Origin: Burkholderia catarinensis
GTDB lineage: Bacteria > Pseudomonadota > Gammaproteobacteria > Burkholderiales > Burkholderiaceae
NCBI RefSeq assembly: GCF_001883705.2
Contig: NZ_MDEQ02000026.1
Span: 1-64,000 of the forward strand
DNA length: 64,000 nucleotides
Direction: 5' to 3'
Shown here in pieces: positions 8,056 to 17,446 of the stretch. The position numbers and the translations under genes were made by a program. The notes under the pieces are model-generated. The model did not search any database. It was not told where the DNA came from and was given only the letters and a program-made list of their open reading frames with translations. Every line of letters starts with the position of its first letter. Within the stretch, counting starts at the first letter, position 1.

Positions 8056-9585
8056 ATGGCAGATATATCGATGACAACCGACACCCTCCTCGCTCCACCG
8101 GCCGCCGAAACGGCCCGCCGCGACGCGCCGACCGGCCTGATCGTCGCCGCGCTGCTGCTCGTCATGCTGCTGTCCGCGCTCGACCAGACGATCGTGTCGA
8201 CCGCGCTGCCGACGATCGTCGGCGAGCTCGGCGGGCTCGACCAACTGTCGTGGGTCGTCACCGCCTACCTGCTGTCGTCCACCGTCGTGCTGCCGCTGTA
8301 CGGCAAGCTCGGCGACCTGTACGGCCGCAAGATCGTGCTGCAGGTCGCGATCGTGCTGTTCCTCGCCGGCTCCGCGCTGTGCGGCATCGCGCAGGACATG
8401 ACGCAGCTGATCGTGCTGCGCGCGCTGCAGGGGCTCGGCGGCGGCGGCCTGATGGTCGTCACGATGGCCGCGATCGGCGATCTGGTCCCGCCCGATCGCC
8501 GCGCGCGTTATCAGGGCATGTTCGGCGGCGTCTACGGTCTCGCGACGATCATCGGCCCGCTGCTCGGCGGCTTCCTGGTCGAGCACCTGTCGTGGCGCTG
8601 GATCTTCACGATCAACCTGCCGCTCGGTTTTCTCGCGCTCGCGGTGATCGGCATCGCGTTCCGTCCGCACACCGCGCACGTGAAGCACCGGATCGACTAC
8701 ATGGGTGCCGCGTTCCTCGCCACCGCCCTCACCTGCGTGATCCTGTTCACGAGCGAAGGCGGCTCGCTGCTGCCGTGGACGTCGCCGCAACTGTGGATGA
8801 CGCTCGTGCTCGGCCTCGTCGCGATCGGCGGCTTCATTTATGAAGAACGGCTCGCGGCCGAGCCGATCATGCCGCTCGAGCTGTTCCGCCATCGCACCTT
8901 CGTGCTGGTCGGCCTGATCGGCTTCGTCGTCGGCATCGCGCTGTTCGGCTCGGTCACGTTCATCCCGCTCTACCTGCAGGTCGTGAAGGGCTCGACGCCG
9001 TCTCAGGCCGGGATGCAGTTGCTGCCGATGATGGGCGGGATGCTCGTGACGTCGGTCGTCAGCGGCCGGCTGATCTCGCGGCTCGGTTCGTACCGGATGT
9101 TCCCGATCGGGGGGACGCTGATCGGCGGCGTCGCGATGGCGCTGCTGTCGACACTGACGCTCGACACGCCGCTGCACACAATGTACGCGTACATGGCACT
9201 GCTCGGGATCGGGCTCGGCATGGTGATGCCCGTGCTCACGCTCGCGGTGCAGAACACGGTCGAATTCCGGCACATGGGCGTCGCGACGTCGGGTGCGACG
9301 CTGTTCCGCTCGATCGGCGGCTCGCTCGGCGTCGCCGCGTTCGGCGCGCTGTTCTCGCACGGGCTGCAGTCGCGGATCGCAGACGCGCTGCCGGCCGGCA
9401 CGGAGCTGCCGCCCGCGCTCGGCCCGGCCGCCGTGCACCAGTTGCCGGATGCCGTGCGCGACGCGTATCTGCATGCGTTCGCCGGCTCGCTGCACGTCGT
9501 GTATCTCGCGGCGGCGACGGTGATCGCGATCGCGTTCGTGCTCGCATGGTTCGTCGAGGATGCGCCGCTGCGCAAGCACAACTGA
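8056..9585 (+). CDS. DHA2-family MFS drug exporter (EmrB/QacA type)
   Basis: A 509-residue 14-helix proton-coupled efflux transporter of the inner membrane. The family signature LDQTIVSTALPTIVGEL (motif D1, helix 1) is near residue 35, motif A GKLGDLYGRK near 82, and motif C with GGVYGLATIIGPLLGG near 165. It exports hydrophobic drugs or toxicants; the substrate is not readable. ATG 8056 is chosen because the promoter at 8009-8037 excludes longer forms; ATG 8071 is also possible. No membrane-fusion partner or outer-membrane channel gene is next to it, and no obvious regulator gene is adjacent despite the operator. Confidence 0.9.
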   Translation: MADISMTTDTLLAPPAAETARRDAPTGLIVAALLLVMLLSALDQTIVSTALPTIVGELGGLDQLSWVVTAYLLSSTVVLPLYGKLGDLYGRKIVLQVAIVLFLAGSALCGIAQDMTQLIVLRALQGLGGGGLMVVTMAAIGDLVPPDRRARYQGMFGGVYGLATIIGPLLGGFLVEHLSWRWIFTINLPLGFLALAVIGIAFRPHTAHVKHRIDYMGAAFLATALTCVILFTSEGGSLLPWTSPQLWMTLVLGLVAIGGFIYEERLAAEPIMPLELFRHRTFVLVGLIGFVVGIALFGSVTFIPLYLQVVKGSTPSQAGMQLLPMMGGMLVTSVVSGRLISRLGSYRMFPIGGTLIGGVAMALLSTLTLDTPLHTMYAYMALLGIGLGMVMPVLTLAVQNTVEFRHMGVATSGATLFRSIGGSLGVAAFGALFSHGLQSRIADALPAGTELPPALGPAAVHQLPDAVRDAYLHAFAGSLHVVYLAAATVIAIAFVLAWFVEDAPLRKHN

Positions 9586-9644
9586 CCGGCCGGCGAGCCG
9601 CGATGAGGCCGTCAAGCCGCATCGCAATCCGCAACCCTCCGCCG

Positions 9645-10643
9645 TTACGGCAGCAGCACAACGCCCCCCGTCGTCGCGCGCGACTCCAGCAACCGGTGCG
9701 CATCGGCCGCCTGTTCGAGCGGCAATCGCGCGCCGATCTCCACATGCATCCCGCCGGCCAGCCGTTCGAGCGTCGCGCGCGCGGCGTCCCGATACCCCGC
9801 CACGTCGCGTGCGATGAAGCCGAGCACGCTCGGCCGCGCCAGCGCGATCGACCGGGCCGGCCCGAGTTCGTCGAGATCGAACGTCTGCCGCGCGCCGATC
9901 GCGGCAACCTGCCCGATGCTCGCGACCATCCCGAACGGACGGATCGCGCCGAGCGTGCGCGTCAGCACGTCGCCGCCGATCCCGTCGATCGCGTAATCGA
10001 CGCCCGCGCCGCCGCCGAATGCCCGCGCGGCCGCGACGAAATCCTCCTCGCGATAATCGACGACCGCTTCGGCGCCGTGCGTGCGCACGAGCGCGGCTTT
10101 CGCGGCCGATCCGACCGTCCCGATCACCCGCGCGCCGAGGGCACGCGCCCACTGCGTCGCAAGCAGCCCGACGCCGCCGGCCGCCGCATGCACGAGCACC
10201 GTGTTGCCGGGGCCGACCCGACGGACACGATGCAGCAGCATGTAGGCGGTGATCCCCTTCAGCAGCCCGGCCGCGGCGGCGTCGTCGCTCAGGCCGTCGG
10301 GGATCGGCAGCACGCGTTCGGCCGGCATCGTGCGCAGGTTCGCATAGCTGCCGGTCGGCATGCCCGCATACGCGACGCGCTGGCCGGGCACGAGATCCGT
10401 CACGCCGGGCCCGACCGCGTCGACCACGCCGGCCGCCTCGACGCCGAGCGCGTCCGGCAGCGCGGGCAATGCATGCGCCCCCGTCCTGAAATAGATGTCG
10501 ACGAAATTCACGCCGATGGCGGTCTGGCGAATCCGCACTTCGCCGGCACCGGGCGGCGCGACGGGCGCATCGACGCGGCGCAGCACGCCGGCGTCGCCAT
10601 AGCGGTCGATCCCGATCCGGATGGCGGTGGCAGTCTGGGTCAT
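9645..10643 (-). CDS. NADPH:quinone oxidoreductase, zinc-independent MDR family
   Basis: A 332-residue medium-chain dehydrogenase/reductase of the quinone oxidoreductase (QorA) group. The N-terminal GroES-like domain contains GVNFVDIYFRTG near 44. The nucleotide-binding motif AAAGGVG is near 150, with the QOR-like LLKGITAYMLLHR just before it. Zinc ligands are absent, as usual in this group. It reduces quinones or reactive enones with NADPH in the cytosol. The start is the ATG before TQTATAIRIG. A LysR gene is divergent 83 bp away and probably controls it. Confidence 0.88.
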   Translation of the reverse strand: MTQTATAIRIGIDRYGDAGVLRRVDAPVAPPGAGEVRIRQTAIGVNFVDIYFRTGAHALPALPDALGVEAAGVVDAVGPGVTDLVPGQRVAYAGMPTGSYANLRTMPAERVLPIPDGLSDDAAAAGLLKGITAYMLLHRVRRVGPGNTVLVHAAAGGVGLLATQWARALGARVIGTVGSAAKAALVRTHGAEAVVDYREEDFVAAARAFGGGAGVDYAIDGIGGDVLTRTLGAIRPFGMVASIGQVAAIGARQTFDLDELGPARSIALARPSVLGFIARDVAGYRDAARATLERLAGGMHVEIGARLPLEQAADAHRLLESRATTGGVVLLP

Positions 10644-10726
10644 GACGTTCCTCGTAATCGAATGAAGTGACACGATCATCCCATCGTGCATAATCGAACG
10701 GAATTCACGTTAATCGCCCATCTACT

Positions 10727-11647
10727 GTGCAAAATTCGACCGATCAAGATCCCGTTCCCGCGTCCGTGGTGCCGATGAGCTGGGACGACATCCGCTATTT
10801 CCTCGCGGTGATGCGCGGCGGCAGCCTGTCGGCCGCCGCCCGCGCGCTGCAGGTTCAGCATTCGACGGTCGCGCGGCGCATCGACGCGCTGGAGTCCGCG
10901 CTCGGGATCCGGCTGTTCGACCGGCTGCCGCGCGGCTGGCCGCCGACCGACGAAGGGCTGCACCTCGCCGAGCACGCCGCGCGCCTCGAGACCGACGCGC
11001 ATGCGTTCGCGCGCGCCGCCCAGGGCGCGGCGGCGCTCGACGGCGTGGTGCGCGTGTCGGCGTCGCCGGTGTTCGCCAGCCATTTCCTCGCGCCGCGGCT
11101 CGCCCGCGCGCAGCGCGCGTGGCCGGCGCTGCGGATCGACCTGCTGGGCGAGATGCACGCGGCGAACCTGTACGCGCGCGAAGCCGATCTCGCGGTGCGG
11201 CTGTCGCGGCCGAGCGAGCCGGGGCTCGCCGCGCGCCGGCTCGGTACGATGCGTTTCGCGCTGTGCGCGTCGCCGGAATGGGCGGACGCGCCGCCCGACA
11301 CCTGGCCGTTCGTCGGCTACGACGACGCGCTCGCGCAAACGCCGCAGCAGCAGTGGCTCGAACGCTTCGCGGCCGGGCGCCGCTTCGCGTTCGTCACCAA
11401 CGACCTGGCCGCGCAGCATCGCGCGTGCGCGGCCGGGGCCGGCGTCGCGCTGCTGCCGAGGTTTCTCGTCGACGATCCGGCCGCGCATGCCGGTGCGCCG
11501 CTCGTCGAGCTGACGGCCGCGCCGCGTTGCGACATCGAGCGCGAGATCTGGCTCGTCGTCCACCCGGACGTGCGCCGGTCGCCGCGCGTGCAGCGCGTCG
11601 CCGACGCGATCGCCGATGCGGTTCATGCGGCGGACGGCCGGCTGTAG
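10727..11647 (+). CDS. LysR-family transcriptional regulator
   Basis: A LysR regulator of up to 306 residues. The winged helix-turn-helix domain lies at about 17-78 (MSWDDIRYFLAVMRGGSLS, AARALQVQHSTVARRIDALE, LFDRLPRGW), followed by a periplasmic-binding-protein-like effector domain. The open frame begins with GTG at 10727; ATG 10775, directly before the HTH, is an equally good start, and neither has a clear ribosome site. It is divergent from the quinone oxidoreductase gene, the classic LysR layout, so that gene is its likely target. Confidence 0.88.
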   Translation: MQNSTDQDPVPASVVPMSWDDIRYFLAVMRGGSLSAAARALQVQHSTVARRIDALESALGIRLFDRLPRGWPPTDEGLHLAEHAARLETDAHAFARAAQGAAALDGVVRVSASPVFASHFLAPRLARAQRAWPALRIDLLGEMHAANLYAREADLAVRLSRPSEPGLAARRLGTMRFALCASPEWADAPPDTWPFVGYDDALAQTPQQQWLERFAAGRRFAFVTNDLAAQHRACAAGAGVALLPRFLVDDPAAHAGAPLVELTAAPRCDIEREIWLVVHPDVRRSPRVQRVADAIADAVHAADGRL

Positions 11648-11727
11648 GCGGCCAGCGCCGCACACGGCTTTGCCACGCGGCCCGGCGGCCGGCATAGTAG
11701 CGCTTTGATTTCACCGGACCCGCCGCC

Positions 11728-12288
11728 ATGCCCACCGCCCCCGCCTGCATCGTTCGCGATGCGACCGACGCCGACCTCGATGCGATCCACGCGATCTATG
11801 CGCACCACGTGCACCACAGCGTCGCGTCGTTCGAGGAAACGCCGCCCGACGTCGCCGAGCTGCGCGTGCGCCGCGACGCGGTGCTGCGCCACGGGCTGCC
11901 CTATCTCGTCGCCGAATGCGACGGCCGCGTGACCGGCTACGCGTACGCGACGCCGTACCGCACGCGCAGCGCGTACCGCTTCACGATCGAGGATTCGATC
12001 TACATCGACGATGCGCAACGCGGGCGCGGGATCGGCCGCGCACTGCTCGCGACGCTGATCGAACGCTGCGAGGCCGGCCCGTGGCGGCAGATGATCGCGG
12101 TGATCGCCGACGGCGGCACCGGCGGCTCGACGTCGCTGCATCGCGCGTTCGGCTTCGAGCCGGCCGGCATGCTGAAAGCAACCGGCTTCAAGCACGGCCG
12201 CTGGATCGACACCGCGCTGCTGCAGCGCCCGCTCGGGCAAGGCGCGCACACGCTCCCCGCGTCGCCCGAGCCTGCCACGTCGCGCTAG
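11728..12288 (+). CDS. GNAT N-acetyltransferase, phosphinothricin acetyltransferase-like
   Basis: A 186-residue GNAT enzyme of the Pat/Bar type, which uses acetyl-CoA to acetylate small amines such as phosphinothricin or methionine sulfoximine. Visible features are VRDATDADLDAIHAIYAHHV at the N-terminus, the acetyl-CoA loop RGRGIGRALL near 98, and the family motif HRAFGFEPAGML near 138. It ends 9 bp before the MerR gene and may be co-transcribed with it. The physiological substrate is unknown. Confidence 0.85.
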   Translation: MPTAPACIVRDATDADLDAIHAIYAHHVHHSVASFEETPPDVAELRVRRDAVLRHGLPYLVAECDGRVTGYAYATPYRTRSAYRFTIEDSIYIDDAQRGRGIGRALLATLIERCEAGPWRQMIAVIADGGTGGSTSLHRAFGFEPAGMLKATGFKHGRWIDTALLQRPLGQGAHTLPASPEPATSR

Positions 12289-12297
12289 AATGGCCGC

Positions 12298-13137
12298 ATG
12301 TCAAAACAGACTCATTCCACACCCGACGAGGCGGCGCCGGACTCCCGCAACGAGTACACGGTCGACGAACTCGCGCGCGTGTCCGACACCACCGTGCGCA
12401 ACGTCCGCGCGTACCAGGATCGCGGGCTGCTCGCGCCGCCGGAGAAACGCGGGCGCGTCGGCATCTACGACGACACGCACGTCGCGCGCCTGAAGCTGAT
12501 CAACCACCTGCTCGCGCGCGGCTATACGCTGTCGAACATCCAGGACCTGATCAAGGCGATCGACGAAGGCCACGACCTGCGCTCGATCCTCGGCCTCGAA
12601 AACGCGATCGGCGGCCGCTGGTCGCACGAACTGCCGAAAACCTATTCTCTCGCCGCGCTCGCGCAGATGTTCGGCCCGCAGGCGACCACGCAGTTGTCAC
12701 GCGTGACCGAGCTCGGCCTGCTCGAACGGCGCGGCCTGTCGTTCGTCGCGAAGAGCCCCGCGCTGCTCGAGGCGGCGGCGGCGATGACGAAGGAAGGCAT
12801 CCCGCCGCGCGAGCTGCTCGACGTGATCAGCCTCGCGCGGCCGCACTTCGACGCGATCGCGCGGCTGCTCGTCGATCTCGTCGTGAAGCGGCTCGACCGC
12901 TACGACGCCGGCACGCTGCCGCCCGCCACCGACGTGCCCGAACTCGTCGACGCAATCTGGCGCCTGCGCCCGCTCGCGGCCGTGTTCGTCGAAGGCGAGA
13001 CGAACCGCGCGCTCGAAACCGCGGCGAGCGCCTATCTCGGCGGCCGCGTCGCGACGATCCTCGACAAGAAGCTCAGCGACGAGGCCGCGCGGCAGTCCGG
13101 CACGCCCGATTCACAAGGCAACGGCGACAAAGCATAG
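12298..13137 (+). CDS. MerR-family transcriptional regulator
   Basis: A 279-residue MerR regulator. The winged HTH is at about 20-90 (YTVDELARVSDTTVRNVRAY, DRGLLAPPEKRGRVGIYDD, LLARGYTLSNIQDLI), followed by a ~190-residue C-terminal domain longer than in metal sensors and without a cysteine cluster, so a small-molecule or oxidative signal is more likely than a metal. Target unknown; it follows the GNAT gene by 9 bp. Confidence 0.85.
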   Translation: MSKQTHSTPDEAAPDSRNEYTVDELARVSDTTVRNVRAYQDRGLLAPPEKRGRVGIYDDTHVARLKLINHLLARGYTLSNIQDLIKAIDEGHDLRSILGLENAIGGRWSHELPKTYSLAALAQMFGPQATTQLSRVTELGLLERRGLSFVAKSPALLEAAAAMTKEGIPPRELLDVISLARPHFDAIARLLVDLVVKRLDRYDAGTLPPATDVPELVDAIWRLRPLAAVFVEGETNRALETAASAYLGGRVATILDKKLSDEAARQSGTPDSQGNGDKA

Positions 13138-13261
13138 GGCCGCCGCCGTCATATTGATATCGGCAATGCTTCGTTTGCGGGCGTAATCGCCCATGCGACG
13201 ATTCTTCCAACCGAGCGGCACCGGCCGCTCGCCCGAAGATGTTTCGCATGGAGTTCGTTCG

Positions 13262-14242
13262 ATGATTCGTTTCACCCGCTGGATCACCCGCACCGCCGCC
13301 GTCACGCTCGTCGCGCTCGCCGCCGCGTCGGCCTTTGCGCAGGGCGGCGCCGACAAGGTCGTGCGCATCGGCTACCAGAAGGCCGGCCTGCTGTCGGTCA
13401 TCAAGGCGCAAGGCTCGCTCGAAGCGCGGCTCAAGCCGCTCGGTTATGGCGTCCAGTGGTTCGAATTTCCGGCCGGCCCGCAACTGCTCGAAGCGCTGAA
13501 CGCGAACAGCATCGACTTCGGCTATACGGGCGCGCCGCCGCCCGTGTTCGCGCAGGCCGCCGGCGTGCAGTTCGTCTATGTCGGCGCGGAACCGCCGGCG
13601 CCGCACAACGAAGCCGTATTCGTGAAGGCCGATTCGCCGATCCGCTCGGTGGCCGGCCTGCGCGGCAAGAAGGTCGCGCTGCAGAAAGGCTCGAGCGCGA
13701 ACTACCTGCTGCTCGAAGCGCTGAAGAAGGCCGGCGTGCGCTACGACGAAATCCGCCCCGTGTATCTCGCGCCGGCCGACGCGCGCGCCGCGTTCGAGAG
13801 CGGCAACGTCGACGCGTGGGTCGTATGGGATCCGTATTACGCGGCCGCACAGAACGCGCTGAAGGTGCGCACGCTGTCCGACTACACGGGGCTCGCGGCC
13901 ACCAACAACTTCTATGAAGCGACGCGGGACTTCGCGCAGCAGCATCCGGACGTGGTTGGCGCGATCCTGAAGCAGGCGCGCGACACGGGCCAGTGGGTCA
14001 ACGGCCATCCGGCCGAGACCGCCGCGCTGGTCGCGCCGAAGGTCGGGCTGCCGCAACCGCTCGTTGAAACGTGGTTCAAGCGCGTGCCGTTCGGCGCGGT
14101 GCCGCTCGATGACCGGATCGTCGCGGCGCAGCAGGGGGTTGCCGATGCGTTCCATGCGGCGAAGCTGATTCCGCAGAAGCTGAGCGTCGCGGAGAATGCG
14201 TGGATCGATCAAAGCGTGAAGAGCGCGCTGGCGGCGAAATAA
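13262..14242 (+). CDS. Aliphatic sulfonate ABC transporter, periplasmic binding protein (SsuA/TauA family)
   Basis: A 326-residue periplasmic substrate-binding protein. The signal peptide covers residues 1-26 (basic start, hydrophobic run, ASAFA before QGG). The mature part has the SsuA/NMT1 pattern: VRIGYQKAG, IDFGYTGAPPPVFAQA, KKVALQKGSSANYLL and NVDAWVVWDPYYA. It would capture alkanesulfonates for sulfur supply. The start is ATG 13262, directly before the signal peptide. No permease or ATPase gene (ssuB/ssuC) is adjacent, so it is an orphan that must use a transporter encoded elsewhere. A strong terminator follows. Confidence 0.88.
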   Translation: MIRFTRWITRTAAVTLVALAAASAFAQGGADKVVRIGYQKAGLLSVIKAQGSLEARLKPLGYGVQWFEFPAGPQLLEALNANSIDFGYTGAPPPVFAQAAGVQFVYVGAEPPAPHNEAVFVKADSPIRSVAGLRGKKVALQKGSSANYLLLEALKKAGVRYDEIRPVYLAPADARAAFESGNVDAWVVWDPYYAAAQNALKVRTLSDYTGLAATNNFYEATRDFAQQHPDVVGAILKQARDTGQWVNGHPAETAALVAPKVGLPQPLVETWFKRVPFGAVPLDDRIVAAQQGVADAFHAAKLIPQKLSVAENAWIDQSVKSALAAK

Positions 14243-14273
14243 CGCGAACGCAGCGCGAACCCACTCGAAAGAG

Positions 14274-14305
14274 GCCGACGGGCACCCTGCCCGTCGGCTT
14301 TTTTT
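14274..14305 (+). terminator. Rho-independent terminator after the sulfonate-binding protein
   Basis: GCCGACGGGC (14274-14283) pairs perfectly with GCCCGTCGGC (14289-14298) around ACCCT, followed by seven T. It can also serve, less well, the convergent LysR gene ending at 14324. Confidence 0.9.
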
Positions 14306-14323
14306 CTTCCCGAGTGTTCGGGG

Positions 14324-15229
14324 CTAGTCAAAATAGGGCGCCAATACTCCCTCGATCCAGTCCATGAAGGCCCGCACGCGCGGCGACAGATTGCGCCGAT
14401 GGGCCACGACGAGCGACGCGGCGAGAGGCTCCGGACGCAAGTCGGGCAGAACCTCTACCAGCGCACCGCTTTCAAGGTGATGCGCGAGCGCTGAATAGCC
14501 CGCCTGGATCAACCCGATGCCCGCAAGCCCGGCTGCATGATAGGTCTGGACACTGTTGACCTGCATCGCGCTTGGCAACGGGAGCCACGCATAGCCGTCG
14601 CCGTCCGGGTATTCCCATCCGGCATGCCTGGCGCCGAGCGTCAGCGTGTAGTGGACCATTTTGTGTCCTTGGCTGCGCAGATCGTCGAGCGTATGCGGCA
14701 CGCCGTACCGTGCCAGATAGCCCGGGCTCGCCGCATTCGTCATGCGCAGTTTGCCCAGCGGTCGGGCAATCAGCGTGTCGTCGACGATCGGGCCCAGCCG
14801 GATCACGCAATCGAACCCTTCCTGGACGAGATCGACACGCCGATCGGTGCTGGAAAGTTCAAGCTCCAGGTCCGGATGCGCCGCCATCAGTTGCGGCAGT
14901 GCCGGAACCACGACGCTTCGCGCCAATTCGGTGGGCATGTCGACGCGCAACCTGCCGCGCAGTCGTGTGCCATTCCCCGAGAACATCGATTGCAATTCCT
15001 GCACTTCGGCCAGCAGATCCCGTGCGCGGGAATAAAAGGCGCGCCCATCTTCAGTGAGCTGCACGCTCCTCGTGGTCCGATGCAGGAGCGCGACACCCAT
15101 GTCTCGCTCAAGCCCGCGGACGACGATGGACACACGTCCCTTCTGAATACCCAGGCTTTCGGCCGCACGCGTGAAGCTCGTCATTTCGGCGACACGGGCA
15201 AAAATCAAGAGCGCGTCGAGGTTTTGCAT
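14324..15229 (-). CDS. LysR-family transcriptional regulator
   Basis: A 301-residue LysR protein. The HTH domain is at 1-60 (LLIFARVAEMTSFTRAAESL, RVSIVVRGLERDMGVALLHR), with an effector domain from about 90. It is divergent from the flavodoxin gene with a 116-bp interval, so it probably responds to the quinone or carbonyl compounds handled by the next genes. The effector is not known. Confidence 0.9.
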   Translation of the reverse strand: MQNLDALLIFARVAEMTSFTRAAESLGIQKGRVSIVVRGLERDMGVALLHRTTRSVQLTEDGRAFYSRARDLLAEVQELQSMFSGNGTRLRGRLRVDMPTELARSVVVPALPQLMAAHPDLELELSSTDRRVDLVQEGFDCVIRLGPIVDDTLIARPLGKLRMTNAASPGYLARYGVPHTLDDLRSQGHKMVHYTLTLGARHAGWEYPDGDGYAWLPLPSAMQVNSVQTYHAAGLAGIGLIQAGYSALAHHLESGALVEVLPDLRPEPLAASLVVAHRRNLSPRVRAFMDWIEGVLAPYFD

Positions 15230-15345
15230 TGTTTACCCGGCAAGTAACAGAACGTTCAATTTACCGTTGTTTATAACCCAGTGGCGACTCAGTAGAGTGG
15301 CTTCCCATGTCGTCCGCGGCACAACCTGAACGAAAGGGAACCACC

Positions 15346-15936
15346 ATGAATCAACGCAACTCGCCGGCTGGAACGGTCGTCGTCTACCACTCCGGCTACG
15401 GTCATACCCGGCGTATGGCAACAGCCATCGCCGAAGGCGCCGGCGCCGTACTCGTCGCAATCGATACCGACGGAAACCTTGCCGAGGATGCCTGGGACAC
15501 GCTTGCCGGCGCGGACGCGATCCTGTTCGGCTCGCCGACCTACATGGGCGGCCCCAGCTGGCAGTTCAAGAAGTTCGCAGACGCATCCTCGAAGATCTGG
15601 TTCGAAGGTGGCTGGCAGAACAAGGTATTCGGCGGCTTTACCAATAGCGCAAGTATCAACGGCGACAAGCTCAATACGCTCGAGTACTTCTTCCTGCTGG
15701 CCGGGCAGCACGGCGGCATCTGGGTCAGCATGGACATCAAGCCGGCCAACCTGAAAGCCTCGATGCGTGACGACCTGAACCGCATGGGCTCCTACATCGC
15801 GCCGATGGCGCAGACACCTGCCGATGCGTCGCCTGACGAGATGTCGCCAGGGGATCTCGAGACGGCCCGCCGCTACGGTGCACGCGTGGCGATGATCGCC
15901 GCGCAATTTCGGTCCGGAAGATCCCAACGCAACTGA
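15346..15936 (+). CDS. Flavodoxin-family NAD(P)H:quinone oxidoreductase-like protein (WrbA-like)
   Basis: A 196-residue FMN flavodoxin-fold protein. The phosphate-binding loop HSGYGHTRRMA is at about 15-25, the isoalloxazine loop GSPTYMGGPSWQFKKF at about 64-79, and a third FMN loop lies around GGFTNSASINGDK. WrbA-like enzymes reduce quinones by two electrons. The start is the ATG preceded by AAAGGGA at a 6-nt distance; the longer frame from 15307 lacks conservation. First gene of a group divergent from the LysR gene. Confidence 0.85.
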   Translation: MNQRNSPAGTVVVYHSGYGHTRRMATAIAEGAGAVLVAIDTDGNLAEDAWDTLAGADAILFGSPTYMGGPSWQFKKFADASSKIWFEGGWQNKVFGGFTNSASINGDKLNTLEYFFLLAGQHGGIWVSMDIKPANLKASMRDDLNRMGSYIAPMAQTPADASPDEMSPGDLETARRYGARVAMIAAQFRSGRSQRN

Positions 15937-16008
15937 AATGCCGACGTGCGGGACGCCACCGACCGGGCGCGGCCGCATTTCGTCCGGTCAATCCTGAAGG
16001 AAACTGCC

Positions 16009-17064
16009 ATGAAATATAAGCAACTTGGCCGCACCGGCCTGCATGTCTCCGAGCTGTGCCTCGGCACGATGACGATGGGCGGCAACGCCGATGCCGGTAT
16101 GTGGAAGGCGATCGGCGCAGTCGGTCAGGACGACGCGAACCGGTTGATTGCCCGCGCGCTTGCCGAGGGAATCAACTTCATCGACACCGCCGACATTTAT
16201 TCCTTTGGCCACTCCGAACGCGTCGTCGGACAAGCGCTGAGAGACATCGGCGTGCCGCGCAACGAGATCGTGCTGGCGACCAAGACGGCCGGCGTGATGA
16301 GCCCCAAACCCAACGGCCAGGGGGCGTCGCGCGGTCACATCATGGATTCCGTGCAGAGAAGCCTGGAACGGCTCCAGGTCGACCATATCGACCTGTACCA
16401 GATTCACGCCAGCGATCCTGTCACGCCGATCGAAGAGACACTGCGCGCCCTCGACGATCTCACGCGACAGGGCCTCGTCCGTTACGTCGGCGTCTCGAAC
16501 TGGCGCGCAGGCAAGATCGGCAAAGCGCTCGGGCTGAGCGCGGCGCTTCACGCCACGCGCTTCGAGACGCTCCAGGCCTACTATTCGATCGCCGGACGCG
16601 ACGCAGAGCGCGAACTGGTGCCGCTCGCTGTCGACGAGCAGATGGGGCTCCTCGTCTGGTCGCCCCTCGCCGGCGGACTGCTGTCGGGCAAGTTTGGTCC
16701 CGGTGCGCCAACCGAAGAAGGTTCGCGGCGCAGCCATTTCGATTTTCCGCCGGTCGATCTCGATCGTGCGTGGCCGTGCGTTGCGGAGATGCGCGCCATC
16801 GCCGACGCGCACGATGTGTCGGTCGCCCGGATCGCGCTCGCCTGGTTACTCGCCAAGCCGCATGTCACGAGCGTCATCATCGGCGCCAAACGGATCGAAC
16901 AGCTCGAAGACAATCTCGGCGCGGCCGATGTCGTCCTTACCGGGAACGAGCTTGCGCGCCTCGACGCAGTGAGTGCTTTGCCTCCGTGCTATCCCGGCTG
17001 GATGATCGATCGTCAGGAGGCTGGCCGGCTCCCCCAACCTTTCGCGCGCGTCGCGTCGAAATAG
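16009..17064 (+). CDS. Aldo/keto reductase
   Basis: A 351-residue NADPH-dependent aldo/keto reductase of the YajO/Tas-like group. The catalytic tetrad is visible in sequence: DTADIYSFG (Asp, Tyr), VLATK (Lys) and YQIHASD (His). The C-terminal NADPH loop IIGAKRIEQLEDNL is at about 290-303. It reduces aldehydes or ketones in the cytosol. The start ATG has GAAGGA 9 nt upstream. It follows the flavodoxin gene by 72 bp on the same strand, consistent with one detoxification transcript. Confidence 0.9.
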   Translation: MKYKQLGRTGLHVSELCLGTMTMGGNADAGMWKAIGAVGQDDANRLIARALAEGINFIDTADIYSFGHSERVVGQALRDIGVPRNEIVLATKTAGVMSPKPNGQGASRGHIMDSVQRSLERLQVDHIDLYQIHASDPVTPIEETLRALDDLTRQGLVRYVGVSNWRAGKIGKALGLSAALHATRFETLQAYYSIAGRDAERELVPLAVDEQMGLLVWSPLAGGLLSGKFGPGAPTEEGSRRSHFDFPPVDLDRAWPCVAEMRAIADAHDVSVARIALAWLLAKPHVTSVIIGAKRIEQLEDNLGAADVVLTGNELARLDAVSALPPCYPGWMIDRQEAGRLPQPFARVASK

Positions 17065-17155
17065 GCCGGCGGCTGCACATCGATCCCTTTGACGGGACGA
17101 TTGCAAACGCGCCCCGTGTCGAATTACGGGTGCTCACTACTCAAGAGGGATCCAC

Positions 17156-17446
17156 ATGCCAAAAGGTTATCTGATCGCACATGTCAGCGTCTCGGACGCA
17201 ACCGCCTACGCCGCCTATGCAGAAGCCGCGGGCAACGCAATAAAAACGTTCGGGCCGAAGGTCGTTGCAGCGTGGGGACAGTATGAAAACCTCGAAGGCG
17301 AGGCTCACGAGCGGCACGTGGTTCTCGAGTTCGATTCGTTCGCCGAGGCCAAGCGCTTCTATGACAGCCCGGAGTACCAGACCGCCAGGGCGCTCCGCGC
17401 CGGGGCAGCAACGGGAACCTTCGTCATCCTCGAAGGGATGGCTTGA
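17156..17446 (+). CDS. DUF1330 family protein
   Basis: A 96-residue protein of the DUF1330 family, which has a dimeric alpha-beta barrel (ferredoxin-like) fold. Recognisable segments are KGYLIAHVSVSD, YAEAAGNAIKTFG, VVLEFDSFAEAKRFYDSPEY and the end GTFVILEG. The biochemical role of the family is not established. AGAGGGAT precedes the ATG. It is the last gene of the flavodoxin/aldo-keto reductase group. Confidence 0.85.
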   Translation: MPKGYLIAHVSVSDATAYAAYAEAAGNAIKTFGPKVVAAWGQYENLEGEAHERHVVLEFDSFAEAKRFYDSPEYQTARALRAGAATGTFVILEGMA

